Positions 23,661-36,684 of a stretch of 64,000 bases of DNA are shown in pieces. How positions within the stretch are numbered: position 1 is the first letter of the stretch; every line of letters starts with the position of its first letter. Under the pieces are notes generated by a model. That model saw only the letters and a list, made by a program, of their open reading frames with translations. It had not been told where the DNA came from and searched no databases. The translations under genes were made by a program, and so were the position numbers. Origin of the DNA: Lumbricus rubellus (Eukaryota; Annelida; Clitellata; Crassiclitellata; Lumbricidae); NCBI GenBank assembly GCA_945859605.1, contig OX243814.1:20994035-21058034 (forward strand), written 5' to 3'.

Positions 23661-23681
23661 TCCCGGCAATTCTCACTCTGG
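23661..23681. mobile_element. Solo end of a CAGGGTGAGAATT-family MITE
   Basis: CCCGGCAATTCTCACTCTG matches the terminal inverted repeat of the MITEs at 42080 and 43636; no partner end was found nearby. Confidence 0.45.
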
Positions 23682-23984
23682 CTGACCTGATCAGTAACCA
23701 TGCAAACAGTGCTCGCATAGCTGCATGTAAGAGATTGGTCATTTAGGCCTATAATACCCTGACTATCTACAGAGCTTATACGTACTCTGGGTTCTCAATG
23801 GTGAAAGACATCACCAAAGTGTCGCAGCTTACAATCTACAGTAAGCTCTATATACAGGCACTGTAGACAACCGGTATAGGAATTCTAATTGGCAGGAAAT
23901 GTTTGTATGCTGCCTTAATTGACGTTTTTTAACGAATAAAATGTAGCGTTCAGAGTGAATAGGTTGCCAACATTAAACAGAAGC

Positions 23985-24120
23985 GTAGCCAGTAAACAAT
24001 CGGGGGAGGTTTTAGAATTTCGGGGGGGGGGGTTCATTGACCATAGTCGCAGAGTAAAAATAAATTTGACCATTTTCGGTAATTAGGGTCTATTCATTTG
24101 GGGGGGGCTGAACCCGTAAA
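23985..24120. mobile_element. Fragment of a G-run MITE
   Basis: GCGTAGCCAGTAAACAATCG followed by runs of G and a GGGGGGGCTGAACCC end, resembling the GTAGCCAGGA-type MITE at 8214. No matching right terminus or target duplication could be found. Confidence 0.35.
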
Positions 24121-24417
24121 ACGATTCATGCCAACAAATGTATATATGCTGCATTTCTACGGTTAGTTATAGTTAGATATGGTGCTCAATACTGTTCATC
24201 ACAGTATAGGCCTTTGTAAAAAGATCTGTTTCTGCAGTATTATACTGGACTGTCAATCGTTTCTAAAGTCTACGACATCGACCAACTAATTAATTATTCT
24301 GCTTTGTTTGTTGGCTGTCTCTCTTTCTAGATAAGAACTGACTTAAGGCGATCGCTGTCGTCAGTACAATTTACATCGAGTGGAGTAAGAAGCGGTGGCG
24401 GCGGCAGCGGTGACGAG

Positions 24418-25830
24418 ATGCCGACTCACTGTCCCAGCGACTCTGGTTCGAAGTCTTTGTCGTCATCATCCACACAGCAGCTGCAGATGGGATGTGCCAT
24501 CTGTGGAGAGCAACTGAGTAGGACAAATCTGTACATCCGGGGTTTGAAATCAGACACAACAGACAAAGATCTGCTCGAACTCTGTCAACAGTACGTCGAT
24601 CATCCGTCGGTCATTCTAAGCTGACATCTTACTTACTTACTTAATCGGAACCAATGCCTTCCTAACATAGGAGCACTGCAGCAATGCTTAATGCTGATAG
24701 GACTATGTTGCCAAGCTCCAGACTATAAAAAACCCTGATGAAGATGGAGAAACTTGTCCTGTGGATCGACCAACTCTCGGTCCGAGGATGGCTGAAGACA
24801 AGACAAGCAAGACTAGACCTATCTAGGTCAAGGTCTAGCTATGTCTATGCCTACTCTTATGATTATTATCATCTGTAACGTAAATTGGATGCATGACCAC
24901 CTACATGTAGACCTTATCAACACGATCACTTAACACGTTTTTCTATGAATTTCTGTTGTATTTTTTTTTTAGATATGGGAAGATCATTTCAACGAAAGCC
25001 ATAATCGATCTCGAGACAGGAAAATGTAAAGGCAAGTACATACTACATAGGCTATAATTATAGTCAATAATATTATGGCAAAGGATTAATGCAGAGACCA
25101 TTACAATATATACTATAGCTCGCTTAATGAATCATTGTATCGCCATTTACTAAATTAAAGCATAGAAAAACACGTGCACGACAGCACGAATAACTACATT
25201 AAAAGATTGAATGGCATTACAAAGTTTCGGAATGCGTGTATAAATTGGCATTACCGGTAGGCCTACGTCAAACTTCTAGCTATAGCTACTGATAATGTAA
25301 TGTAAATCTTCGAGAATTTCTCAGCGCCCACTAAAGCCACGTCAGAGGACCAGCTTATTCACCGGCGCTATATCAAATCAAGTCCGCAATAGCCAGAACT
25401 GTTATTTTAGTTCCGGTGCCAGGTCAAAATCCGGGGAGGTCAAGCTGAGGAGACGGTTAATTGTTAGGCCTATATAATAATATTTACTATTTCCACGATT
25501 CATAAACTTACAACATGGCCTGTACTATCACAAGCGACAAGTAGGCCTATAAATGAACTGCAAGAGGTACATGCATGCCTATAAGATATGGTAATTGGGT
25601 TGAAAGCAGGCGTGGTAGGCCTATATGAACCCGGGATAAGATTCAGATGAGATAAGAGGACGAGATAAGCAAACTAGATATAACCAGCCATGGCGGATAT
25701 TGCGATGATTGTCACGAAGCAATTTGATTGAGTGATAAAACGATGCATTTTATAGAATGTGCGATTAAGATCCGATTATGAACTCAGTTAGGCCTAAAAC
25801 TATAATATTAGCCTATATATAATATATAAC

Positions 25831-25873
<43 letters not shown>

Positions 25874-28800
25874 ATTCCTTGTAGAGAATGTTGGTCAATT
25901 TAAGGTCTTCTTTTTTTACCAGAGCTTGTGGACTTTAACATTTTGTTTATGTCTATCATCCGCCCATCTCAATTAACTATGTCGACAGACTTCGTCTCTG
26001 TCTCTTCTCTTCTCACTTCTTTTCGTTTCTTAATGGAATTAACGCTCTTAATTCACACAAGCAACAGTTACCAGTTACTTCGCTGGCTTTAATCTAAGTG
26101 CATTGCCTGCTCTGTCTGAACATAATATAATTTATTGCCTCATTTTTAACGTGCCTTTCACTGTCGACATAATAATAATTGTTATTTTTTAATTATATTC
26201 TGTATTAATTATTATTCTGTATAGGTTATGGATTCGTTGACTATGAGTCGGAGAAGTCGGCTGAAACTGCTCTGAAGGCTCTTCAATCGACGGGAGTTCA
26301 AGCGCAAATGGCTAAAGTCAGTCATGCAAGCCGACTTGATATTATTACTATCTTTATTCTGTAGCGCATTATTATCTGTTGCATTATAAGTCATACAACG
26401 CAATTAATGTGCAGCATGAGCACGCGAAAGAGTTAATCAGTCTCTTAACCTTTATAAATAATTATGTTAAAGCCTGCTTTATGCAACCGATCAACCGGGA
26501 GAAAATGATAATAAACCATCGGTAAACGCCGTTTCAGAAAACCACAATTCACTGTTATAGTGATATTAGTTTTGATTAGTAAGCTTATACTACCACGGTT
26601 AACAAAATAATAGTAGCAATTTACTTACATCGTCGTTTCTCTGATATGCGTGAGATCTTGTATCATGTTCGATGTGTGCTTCTTATGTTTCGGCTGCAGC
26701 AACAGGAGCAGGATCCAACGAATCTGTACATCGCTGGTCTACCGAGTTACTTGACAGAGCGAGACCTTGACGTGATGCTGTCACGATACGGTCGAGTGAT
26801 TTCGACACGCATCCTTAGAGACAACAGCGGAATCAGTCGAGGAGTTGGATTCGCAAGGATGGAAAGCAAAGAGAAATGCGAAGCAGCCATTCAAGCGTTC
26901 AACGGAAAATGTCTTCCAGGTGAATAACTTGAAATGCCAACGGAATTCTACTTAAATGATTATTATTAGACTATCGGTTTATTTATTATGCTGTTTATCT
27001 TTAAGAGGATATTGTTTATCTTTAAGAGGATATTGTTTATCTTTAACAGGATATTGTTTATCTTTAACAGGATATTGTTTATCTTTAAGAGGATATTGTT
27101 TATCTTTAACAGGATATTGTTTATCTTTAACAGGATATTGTTTATCTTTAACAGGATATTGTTTATCTTTAACAGGATATTGTTTATCTTTAACAGGATA
27201 TAAAGATCCACTCACAGCTAAGTTTGCCGACGGAAGCAATAAAAAGAAGTTGCAGAATAAAAACTGGATAGAAAAACAAAACGAAGTTAGTCTATTAATA
27301 ACCTATTAGTGCTATTAATATTATGTCATCAGAATTAGTATCAGCCCAATGAAGATAGATCTACTTCAAGCCTTCAAAAGAAATTTGGGGAATTCGGATT
27401 TTAAAGAGGAGACGAAGTAGGCTGCAGGCATGCATGCAGCAGCGGTCATTATAGAAACGAATTCGTAAAATTCTTCTGAACCAAGTCACAATGCGTCGTA
27501 TCATCGCTTATTGCGTTATATTACGTTACGCTACATTATGTTGCATTATTTTTATGTGTCATTGTTTTTGCTATAGGCTTAAATATTAAGTTACAGTTAT
27601 CATGTGCCGCGTTTTATGTTTACATTACGTTATAGGCCTACTGTATTAGGCATATACCGCGTGTGTTATGTACATTAAGTTACATTATAGCATGCATTAT
27701 TTTTTGTGGCGCTACTTTTAATCGAAATTTGTGTTTTGTTCAATCGTTATATTATACTTCGCTAGGCTGTTAAAAAATTTCGTGTTGAATATGTTATGTT
27801 ATTCTTTTAAAGTTACGTTAGGTTGTTATTTTGAACAGGTGTCTGACCTAAGTTACTGTCCACAATTTCAACAAATCGCAATGACACCAAACGGGTAAAA
27901 TATTAATCTGACGAGTTAAAGACATTGCCTGCTGTTATTTTATTTTAAAATATAGTGTCATAGCTGGGTCTTTGCTCAGTTTATTAATAATAGAAATCGT
28001 CATAAATATAATTTGTTTTGACTATTAAATCCCCTCAAGGCCTACTTAAATTTGAGAGGTCAGGTGAGAAAGAAAATGAGAGTAAGCTATAGGTCGTAAG
28101 CAAGGATTTTCTGCTGGTGACATTGTTCGTAGTGTCTGATGTGTTTGGCGCAGGGGTTGTTTTAACGTGCAGCTGGACACAAAGTGTGTACGTAGTTGGA
28201 AAAGAAATTTGTGCAGTTGAAAATAAGATTTTGTGCAGTAACTCATAGTGGTATAGTGAACGAAGGACTAAAAAAGGGTCGTAAATTTTGGGGGGGCCGG
28301 GAAAATTTCAAAATGGTAGTATTTTTACGGGATTTCGACGATCAAACATTTGGTCCGGACGACTAAAAATGTCGTTTTGTGCAGTTCTAAAAAATTCTTA
28401 GAATAACCCCTGGTTTGGCGAACATCAAGACTCTCGTTACTGTTGTAGATAGGCGCTAGATAAATGAGCAATCGACAATCAAACTAAGATCTTCAGGTTC
28501 TTATTTTGTTGCAATCTGTGAAGGAAAATGTTGCAGAATTGTGCGCATACGACAGCATGCTTTGAGGTCATTAAGGAGGAGGACGACGGTGACGACGACG
28601 GTGTCATGTTTAGAGTTGCAGTTTCATTTAAGCCTATACAATATACATCATAATTATTTTTGTGTGTTTTATTTCGTTTAATTCTTAGCTGTTTGACTTG
28701 TTTTCTTCTACGCTAGGCCTACTAATGTGCTTTGTGCTCTGATAATAATTATGTTCTATTGTTGCATTGTTCTACGAAGCATTCCTCCGATTCTTCTGAT

Positions 28801-30331
28801 GTCGACGAGCAGCCTTCCTCCTCCGCTTCCTCCTCCACCTCAGCCTCCTCCTCCTGCTTTCACAATTCCATTGCCACCGATGCACAGCTACTATCTGCCG
28901 ACGTCATCGCCACACAGTTGGATTCCAGTCGCTAGTTCATACATTGGACACCCCGCGGCAGCAGCGTCGTCACTCTCTCCTACGGTCAGATTGAAAGTCT
29001 ATCCATTCTATAATTCACATTCATGACTGACTTTCTCAAAAGTTAAAACTGTTATAGCACGCACACTGAATCGGAGTTTCACGTCGAAGCTCAAGAGCAA
29101 TTGCGAGTGAAGGACTGAGGTGGATTCGGTTCCGCAACCTTTCGGTTCCAAGGCACTGAACATACTTAAAGATACTTTTACACCACCGCGTCCCAGAATA
29201 TCTTAGTCCTGAATATTTTAGCATCGTAGGACACCGCGACCATTGTAGTACTGTACATCGAAAAATGGCGGACTTTTAAAAGACATTTTCTCTATAGCAA
29301 TCAAAGAAGGGCTGACTGTATGGGCCTATATCCGCTTGTGCTGTAACTCTGGCATGCAGACCGTAAGATTCAGTCTGTTATGACATCTCCCTGATCGTTC
29401 GTTATTCTAGATGTTTCCGACGACTTTCTTTCCGGAAGTGAGTCCTGGCGATCAGCTGATCTTCCCACATCTGCCGCCACCAAATCAAACCGGTCAGTTC
29501 CAGGTTTCGACGCAGCAAGTGAGTTCCAGATAAATGATGATGACTGTTGTCGTTGTTGATGTTGTTGTTGTAACTGTTGTTGTTGTTGTTGTCGTTGATG
29601 TCTTCCCTCGTTCTGTTTTGTCCTACGTGTCTGTCTGATCTTCCCTCTCAACACATCTTGCACATCATGATGCATCCATGATAATATATCCTCCTTATTC
29701 GTTTCTCACTTCCACTGCACTCTGTCACTCTTGCCTCTTACTGCTTGATGCTTAGGCTCTTATTTCTTTTCACACTCAAACTCCACTCTCTCTTTTTTAA
29801 CTCACTATTACCATCTTTTCAACGCTCACTCCAGTTCTATAATTCTCATCTGTAGCCTACTTTTCTCCAACTCACTCCATTCTCATTCCCACCCTTTCAA
29901 ATTCTCATTCCCACACTTTCAAATTCTCACTCCGACCTACTCTCTTTCTCATCTCATCCGTATCTCTGTTGAACTCACTTCATTCCCAATTCCTTTCCTC
30001 AGACCGGTTGCACCTTATAGTTGTGGTGAGATTTGACTCACACGTCCTGGTTACCCTGTTCCCACCGAGGGTCCATAGGTCCACACAGTGTACATGTACA
30101 CTGTGTATACTATTTTGTATACATGTAGTCTGCGTCCTCACCCTCCAAGCTTCAAACTCCCGAAAGAGGACTAAAGAGATTGCAATTCCCGAGTCCTATA
30201 CAGACATGCACTCGACCAAGGCCCTCAGAGCCCTCTCTTTCTGACTTGGACCACTGAATTATTATATAATTCTTAAACATTTCTTTCTTTGTAACTGCAT
30301 GGCTGCGGTATGTCACAAGAGCTAAATAAAT

Positions 30332-30377
<46 letters not shown>

Positions 30378-32210
30378 TTCCAACTTCTCTATAGTACTCG
30401 TAACCTAATTGTCCTCTTTGCATTTCTAAGCGTAGCCTATAATTTATAATTTATATAGGCCTATGTGTACGTCGCCCAAGCAATTATAAGCCGTTAGAAG
30501 CATTTTTTATTACCACATGCAGTAGCGGCGCTAGGGGAGATAGGGGGGGCTAAGCACCCCCAAAAGACAATCCATTTTTTGCCCATGTGAAAATCAGATA
30601 TTTCCATGCTCAACCTCTCCAAAAATGAGCCGGAGTCATCAGAAATTTTGGCGAATGAAAATGAAAAATTTCCTCCGCAAGTTCAGCCCCCCCCCCCAAA
30701 CTGAAATCCTGGCGCCGCCACTGACCACATGGGATTAGTTAGAACCAGAGTCTCGTATACCCAGCGCTGAATTCTTTCTTTTTCCCATCGTGCGTTCTAC
30801 TGTTCTACATCATAGACTACATGACATAATCATTATGATGAAATCTGTTGTCTGTTTTAGTATGGTTCGCCTTCCTCGGCAGCAATGACCTATTTGCAGA
30901 TGTTTCTACCGCCGCCATTGGTACAAGCAGTCAAACTAGAGGTAGACATACATAATAATTACAGACGAAACACCTGGAATGTATTCGGTCAGGTTGTGAA
31001 CGGTTTTTAAATATCATTTGATGTTCAGAGGCTGATGGGTGAAAATAATGATGAGCTACACGTGCTATAATTTATAGAGGTATAAAATCACAAGACACTA
31101 TTAAAAGCACCGGAGAAAGTGTCCGTGAACTTTGTTACAAAACAAATTTAGGTGTGAACGTATGGCTACTATGCCTCCGTATAGATGAACGCACATACAC
31201 GTCTGCATGCATGCATAGCATTGCATACATTCACACACACACACACACACACACACGCGCGCGCGTGCGCGCGCGGCATATTATGTGCAAATAGACCATA
31301 CTTGCATGCATATTGCATAAGCTTGCATAAATGCATGCAATTCTACGTATTGCATACATTGTACATAAATACATACATGTATGACGATTGTACGTATGTA
31401 GTGCCTATATACACGCATGCATGCATATGCGGGCGTACTTGCATAAACACATACATATACCATGCATACTTCAATGGTTCCTCTTCCCTCAACCGACAAC
31501 ATAACATATACTGGATCTCTGCATTTGATTGGCATTGCATCGAGGGTTCAGCTCCCCCTCCCATACCTGCCGGAACTTTGTTGTTCTGCCAGGAAAGTTC
31601 AATGCCATGGCTCAGTGCAGAGCTTTCTCGGTCGCTGGCCTTGCCACCTGCAATGGGCTTCCAGTGGCACATACGTCGCCTAGTGCTAATAGGTCACTCC
31701 ATGCACCATGTTGCATTCTAGTATTAGGACTGTTCTATTTATTTTAGCCGATGTTGGGTCGGTTGCGATTATAAGTAGATAGTTTTGAAGAAGCGCAAAT
31801 AAATGATCCTTATAAATATATTAATGCATAAAATTTCTCCACAAAGGCCTATGCAGAAATTAATATAAAATTATAAATAAATATCGGCCTACAGGCTACA
31901 TTATTTATGCTAACATAGAAGTACCACATATACAATTGCAAGCACACATGCACAAATTCGTCAGACCTCTCATCTAAAAGACTAAAAGACTCATCTTTCG
32001 ATTTTGACTCATAAACAAATGGATGCTGCTCAGTGCTCACGCATTCTTAAGGAGGTTCATCCAGTGTATACGATTTATGGTTTATAAGGCTGTACTGCAG
32101 TAATATTGTTATGACCACAATAAAACGTTCTCTATCTGCATTGTCTTGTGCAGGAGGATGGTAGTGTGACGTCATCGTGCAATGACGTTGCGTCATCGTC
32201 ACGGTTTTAG
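24418..32210 (+). CDS. RBMS: RBMS-family single-stranded nucleic acid-binding protein, two RRMs, 10 coding exons
   Basis: Coding exons 24418-24590 (exon acceptor at 24331), 24973-25031, 26225-26316, 26700-26919, 27197-27285, 27839-27894, 28780-28984, 29411-29518, 30861-30941 and 32154-32210 join in phase to 379 aa. RRM1 starts at TNLYIRGL (36-43) with KGYGFVDY as RNP1 (77-84). The linker [19 protein letters not shown] and RRM2 with RGVGFARM (155-162) are near-diagnostic of vertebrate RBMS1-3 (MSSP/SCR), as is [10 protein letters not shown] after RRM2. The C-terminal half is Pro/Ser/Gln-rich and disordered ([16 protein letters not shown]). Likely roles, from the family: binding of A/U-rich RNA or single-stranded DNA and regulation of mRNA stability or splicing. 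The frame is open upstream of the chosen ATG to the acceptor, so a longer N-terminus is possible. Intron 2 is GC-AG, and the acceptor of exon 5 is tandemly multiplied. Confidence 0.93.
25832..25871. repeat. (TA)n microsatellite
   Basis: TA/TG dinucleotide run in RBMS intron 2. Confidence 0.9.
26987..27196 (+). repeat. Ten tandem copies of a 21-bp unit containing a 3' splice site
   Basis: The 21-bp unit (GATATTGTTTATC then TTTAACAG, or TTTAAGAG in three copies) repeats with exact period, ending in AG at 27007, 27028, 27049, 27070, 27091, 27112, 27133, 27154, 27175 and 27196. The last AG is the acceptor that restores the RBMS frame at 27197. Each copy supplies its own pyrimidine-rich TTGTTTATCTTT tract. 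Confidence 0.97.
28151..28412. mobile_element. 262-bp hAT-like MITE (GTGCAG-type family)
   Basis: CAGGGGTTGTTTTAACGTGC at the left and AATAACCCCTG at the right, flanked by GTTTGGCG at 28143-28150 and 28413-28420. Same family as 20216-20409. Lies in RBMS intron 6. Confidence 0.87.
29048..29195 (-). mobile_element. tRNA-derived SINE, partial, reverse orientation
   Basis: Shares with 7893-8104 and 36995-37197 the GGGACGCGGTGG head, the TTCGGAGTTT-like body (ATCGGAGTTTCACG on the plus strand) and a short TATAACA end. The B box is damaged and the GCGCCTCTGAGTAG tail is missing. Confidence 0.7.
29535..29602. repeat. GTT/GTC triplet run
   Basis: Imperfect TTG/GTT triplets directly after the RBMS exon 8 donor. 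Confidence 0.85.
30337..30374. repeat. (TA)n microsatellite
   Basis: TA dinucleotide run in RBMS intron 8. Confidence 0.9.
30520..30723. mobile_element. 204-bp hAT-like MITE
   Basis: Ends CAGTAGCGGCGCTAGGGG and (reverse complement) CAGTGGCGGCGCCAGG, flanked by the perfect 8-bp duplication ACCACATG (30512-30519 and 30724-30731). The interior has opposed G and C runs and no coding capacity. Lies in RBMS intron 8. Confidence 0.9.
31200..31480. other. TGCATG-rich intronic cluster with (CA)n/(CG)n tract
   Basis: RBMS intron 9 here holds repeated GCATGCATGC words and an alternating CA then CG tract at about 31230-31275. TGCATG is the known recognition word of RBFOX-type splicing factors, but the palindromic GCATGC context may be simple-sequence drift. 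Confidence 0.5.
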
Positions 32211-32335
32211 AATCATTCTTGAAACGCAACGCCGCCGTCCTGTGCGACGAGGCAAGTCTTCTTGACATCATCGTCATCATCATCATCATTATCGATTACT
32301 ACTAATATACTACCACTTCATCCACTACTACTACT

Positions 32336-32660
32336 AGGCCTACCACCACCACCCCACCATCACCACCATCGCCACCGCCACCAGCATCACCACCACCGCC
32401 ACCAGCATCACCGCCAACACCACCAGCATCATAAAAACAATAAAAACTACTACAACAATCACCACCACGTAGAGGGACTCTCCATGTAGGGCCTACTGGT
32501 TGGTTCAGACCATTCCACACACTGGGAAGCCCTACGATTAGTGTGCCTCCAGTTCTCTCTAACTTCCGGTTTATGTCTGTCTCTGTCTGTCTCTGTCTGT
32601 CTCTGTCTGCGTCTGTGTCTGTCTCTGTCTCTGTCTGCGTCTGTGTCTGTCTCTTTAAAC
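32336..32660. repeat. CCA-triplet and TGTCTC simple-sequence tracts
   Basis: CACCAC/CCACCG triplets at about 32340-32430 and TGTCTCTGTCTG words at about 32573-32655, downstream of the RBMS stop codon. An AATAAA at 32439-32444 and another at 33244-33249 are candidate polyadenylation signals for RBMS. Confidence 0.75.
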
Positions 32661-33516
32661 TACGAATGGCGGGCAGAGATAATTATAATACTTATGTTCC
32701 TTGAACTGCGTTGGAAAATAGCAGTCATTCATTTTGCTATTATTGATTCATACGTCATCTCTTCTTAATCTCATAAGACCCTATTTCACGTAGCCTATTA
32801 TGTTTAATCGAATCTACAGTTCAGTTTTTGCTGAGTTCAAATTAATACCATTTTTGTTTCAGATTTGATCGTCGATCCTTAGATCTGAGCTCGACGATAT
32901 TTCGAACCACGATTCGCCTCGATTCAAGAAGACATTTTATTTCGTCCGAAATGAACTAGAATTCAAAAAAAAAATGTTGTCTATGACTCAGAACAGATTA
33001 TTCTGTTGAGTTGTGTGATGTGTGACGACTGTAATTAATTGGCAGCAAAATGGCAAATTGGTCGTAATCCGAAATCATCAATTGCAATTGTCAACTATAG
33101 GTTCTGATTCTGAACCCATAATAGGTCATAATATGCATCAGATGGTTTATAAAGTTCTAATTAGAAAAGACAAGCTGGTTTACGTTTCAAGGTGTCCTGA
33201 GTATAGACTATACATATGTAGAGCCGTTGCAAGAATGTGCAAGAATAAAATTGACAATCGTTTTAAAATGACATCAGAATCAGAATAGAAACTATTTAAG
33301 ATGAATAATTAGCCTAAGTGCAGAATTCGCTGCTTTTCGATGAACATGTCTTAGATGGAATCGATTTCTTGATTAATTATTGACGGATCAGCTTTTCATA
33401 GATTCATTCAGTCTAGGGCTCTAGGCCAACTACAATTTTATAGGCTCTGCTCCGTTTCCTCTAACTCAGTCATAATATATTATTATTCTGACGGAGGACT
33501 GGCAGAGGCGCCAACT

Positions 33517-34684
<1,168 letters not shown>

Positions 34685-34979
34685 CATAGGCGGAGACCTG
34701 GGCTGAGGATTGCGGGGGGGGGGGGGAACTGACGGGAGGCCGAAGGAAAGTCGCGAGATTTTTTGACAGACGAAAATTTTCCGCGACCCTTTCCCAAGAA
34801 AATTTTCTACTTCCGTCGCCAAGAAAGTCTACACAAAAAATCTATTTCCCTCAAAAAAAATTTTCCCACCCGCCGTGATGGTCTTGACGCTCAGCTTTGG
34901 GGGAGACCAATACATGGGCCGTCCCCCAACACCTTTTTGGGGGGGACCGTCCCCCTGTCCCCCTAGGTCTCCGCCCATG
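34685..34979. mobile_element. 295-bp hAT-like MITE
   Basis: Ends CATAGGCGGAGACCTGGG and (reverse complement) CATGGGCGGAGACCTAGG, flanked by ATGTAACC at 34677-34684 and 34980-34987. G-run on the left and C-runs on the right. Confidence 0.9.
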
Positions 34980-34987
34980 ATGTAACC

Positions 34988-36606
34988 TATATACCACCCT
35001 CACACGATCTTCTGATACTTTCACCTCCAAAGTCATCTCAAAGCCATTCGCAGATCCGTCTCCTTTCTCCTTTCTACAATGCCTTACTTTTCCCGACCAC
35101 ATCACCCAGCTATATAATTAGCCTATAGCCTAATCTTGCACCTGCTATATGCACGTCCGTGACCTTCGTATCTTTTTGTTCTGATTCCGTGGGGATGGGT
35201 CCACAGATTTACTGAACAAGCCTTCAACAAGGTCGACAAATTGTTAATCCGACCCTGACATTAAGCGGATCAATCGATCCCAGCAGCAGCTGTAGACTGC
35301 AGGGTGTGTGTTCATCAACGTTGTCTACTTTTCTCCACTAAGTCTTGCAGTTCAGACGTTTCACCCAGTTCGTGTGTTTCGTGCATCATGTGCGCGTGCG
35401 TGAATCATGGTCATCAGCGATTATTAGTGTCTTATAAAGCCCGGCTTAAAATCTTAAACTAATCAGCTTTTTTGCTGATATTGATGGGCGTCTGATCTCA
35501 GCAACACAACATCGATAATATATATATATTATATATACATGTACATGTATATATATAATATATATCTGACGATGGCAGACGAACGGATTGATTAGGAATT
35601 ACTGATGTAGGATGGACGATGAAACACGCACTTCCGCTGAAGGTCAAAATTGTAATCAAGGTAGGATCATTAGCACTAACACATGTATCTTTCTACGCAG
35701 TACAATGTAGTACATGTACATGCATATGGTTGCTGCTGGTCTCAGCATTCATGAATTTACCAATCGATTCGACCTACCATGGACAGCTCGAAAAATCATT
35801 GGGATCATAATTATTTAAACATCGCTTCAGCTTTGACTGCTCAACATTTCGGTTTGCATTCTAGCGTATACACTATACGTCTCGATGACGATGCGTTCTT
35901 ATACAAGTGATATTGAGGAAGCGTTTATATACTTATTAGGTTCTGACAGTTAACTAATATTGATTATCATCGACATAATTATAACCTATTATAGTTGTGC
36001 AGAATTCTTCCGTTCACCAGAATCAAGTGAATCAACTGCCTTCCTTCTACCAGGTGAACACTGCAGCTGCAGCATATTATTTATATAACGCCTATATAAA
36101 GCTTTCAATTAAAGCTCAGAAACGTTTTGGTAACGTCGCTAATAGCATTTCCAGTTTCCTAGGTGGGCCTAACGGTAATAATAATAATTTCCTTTATTGA
36201 ACAATCCGATTGACAGACCGAAACCGGTCAGAGTGCACAGTTATGCAATTGAAACAATTCGCCAGAACACAAATCACAAATCAGACATTTTAACTAGCCT
36301 ACTAACAGAATAGACAGCCTGCAATACAAGGGCGCTTATAAGAGCAGCATATAATATACAAAGCACGTCTATCTTTCGGGGCTTCGGGAATTGTGAAACC
36401 TTTGCTTTCCCCACTCCTATAATTCCAGTAGGACTTACTGTACCTCTGTCTTCGCCCATCCCCTAACCATTGACCTTCGTTTTTCACATCCTCTGCTTCA
36501 GTACTATACGAATAAGAGACACAAGTTTCTTGAACACTTGAGATTAAGACACTAGTATAAAAATTTTCGTTGAATCTGAAATAATGTGCATCGTTTGTTT
36601 TTGCAG
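34988..36606. other. Intergenic stretch upstream of the carotenoid oxygenase gene
   Basis: No gene recognised. Holds a 26-bp perfect palindrome centred on GTAC at 35530-35555. Its right end carries an acceptor-like GTTTGTTTTTGCAG at 36606, suggesting that the carotenoid oxygenase start exon is preceded by an untranslated exon somewhere in this stretch. Confidence 0.45.
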
Positions 36607-36684
36607 ATAAGCGACATCGATTAAAAGTCTAGAATCATTAAATCTGCACCAAACAATTGACTGCAGTTCAAATCTTCGTTGATA

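Noticed and set aside
35997..36200. 67-codon plus-strand frame (MQNSSVHQNQVNQ...)
   Set aside because: No domain, no splice partner, ends in an AAT triplet run; probably intergenic or repeat-derived.
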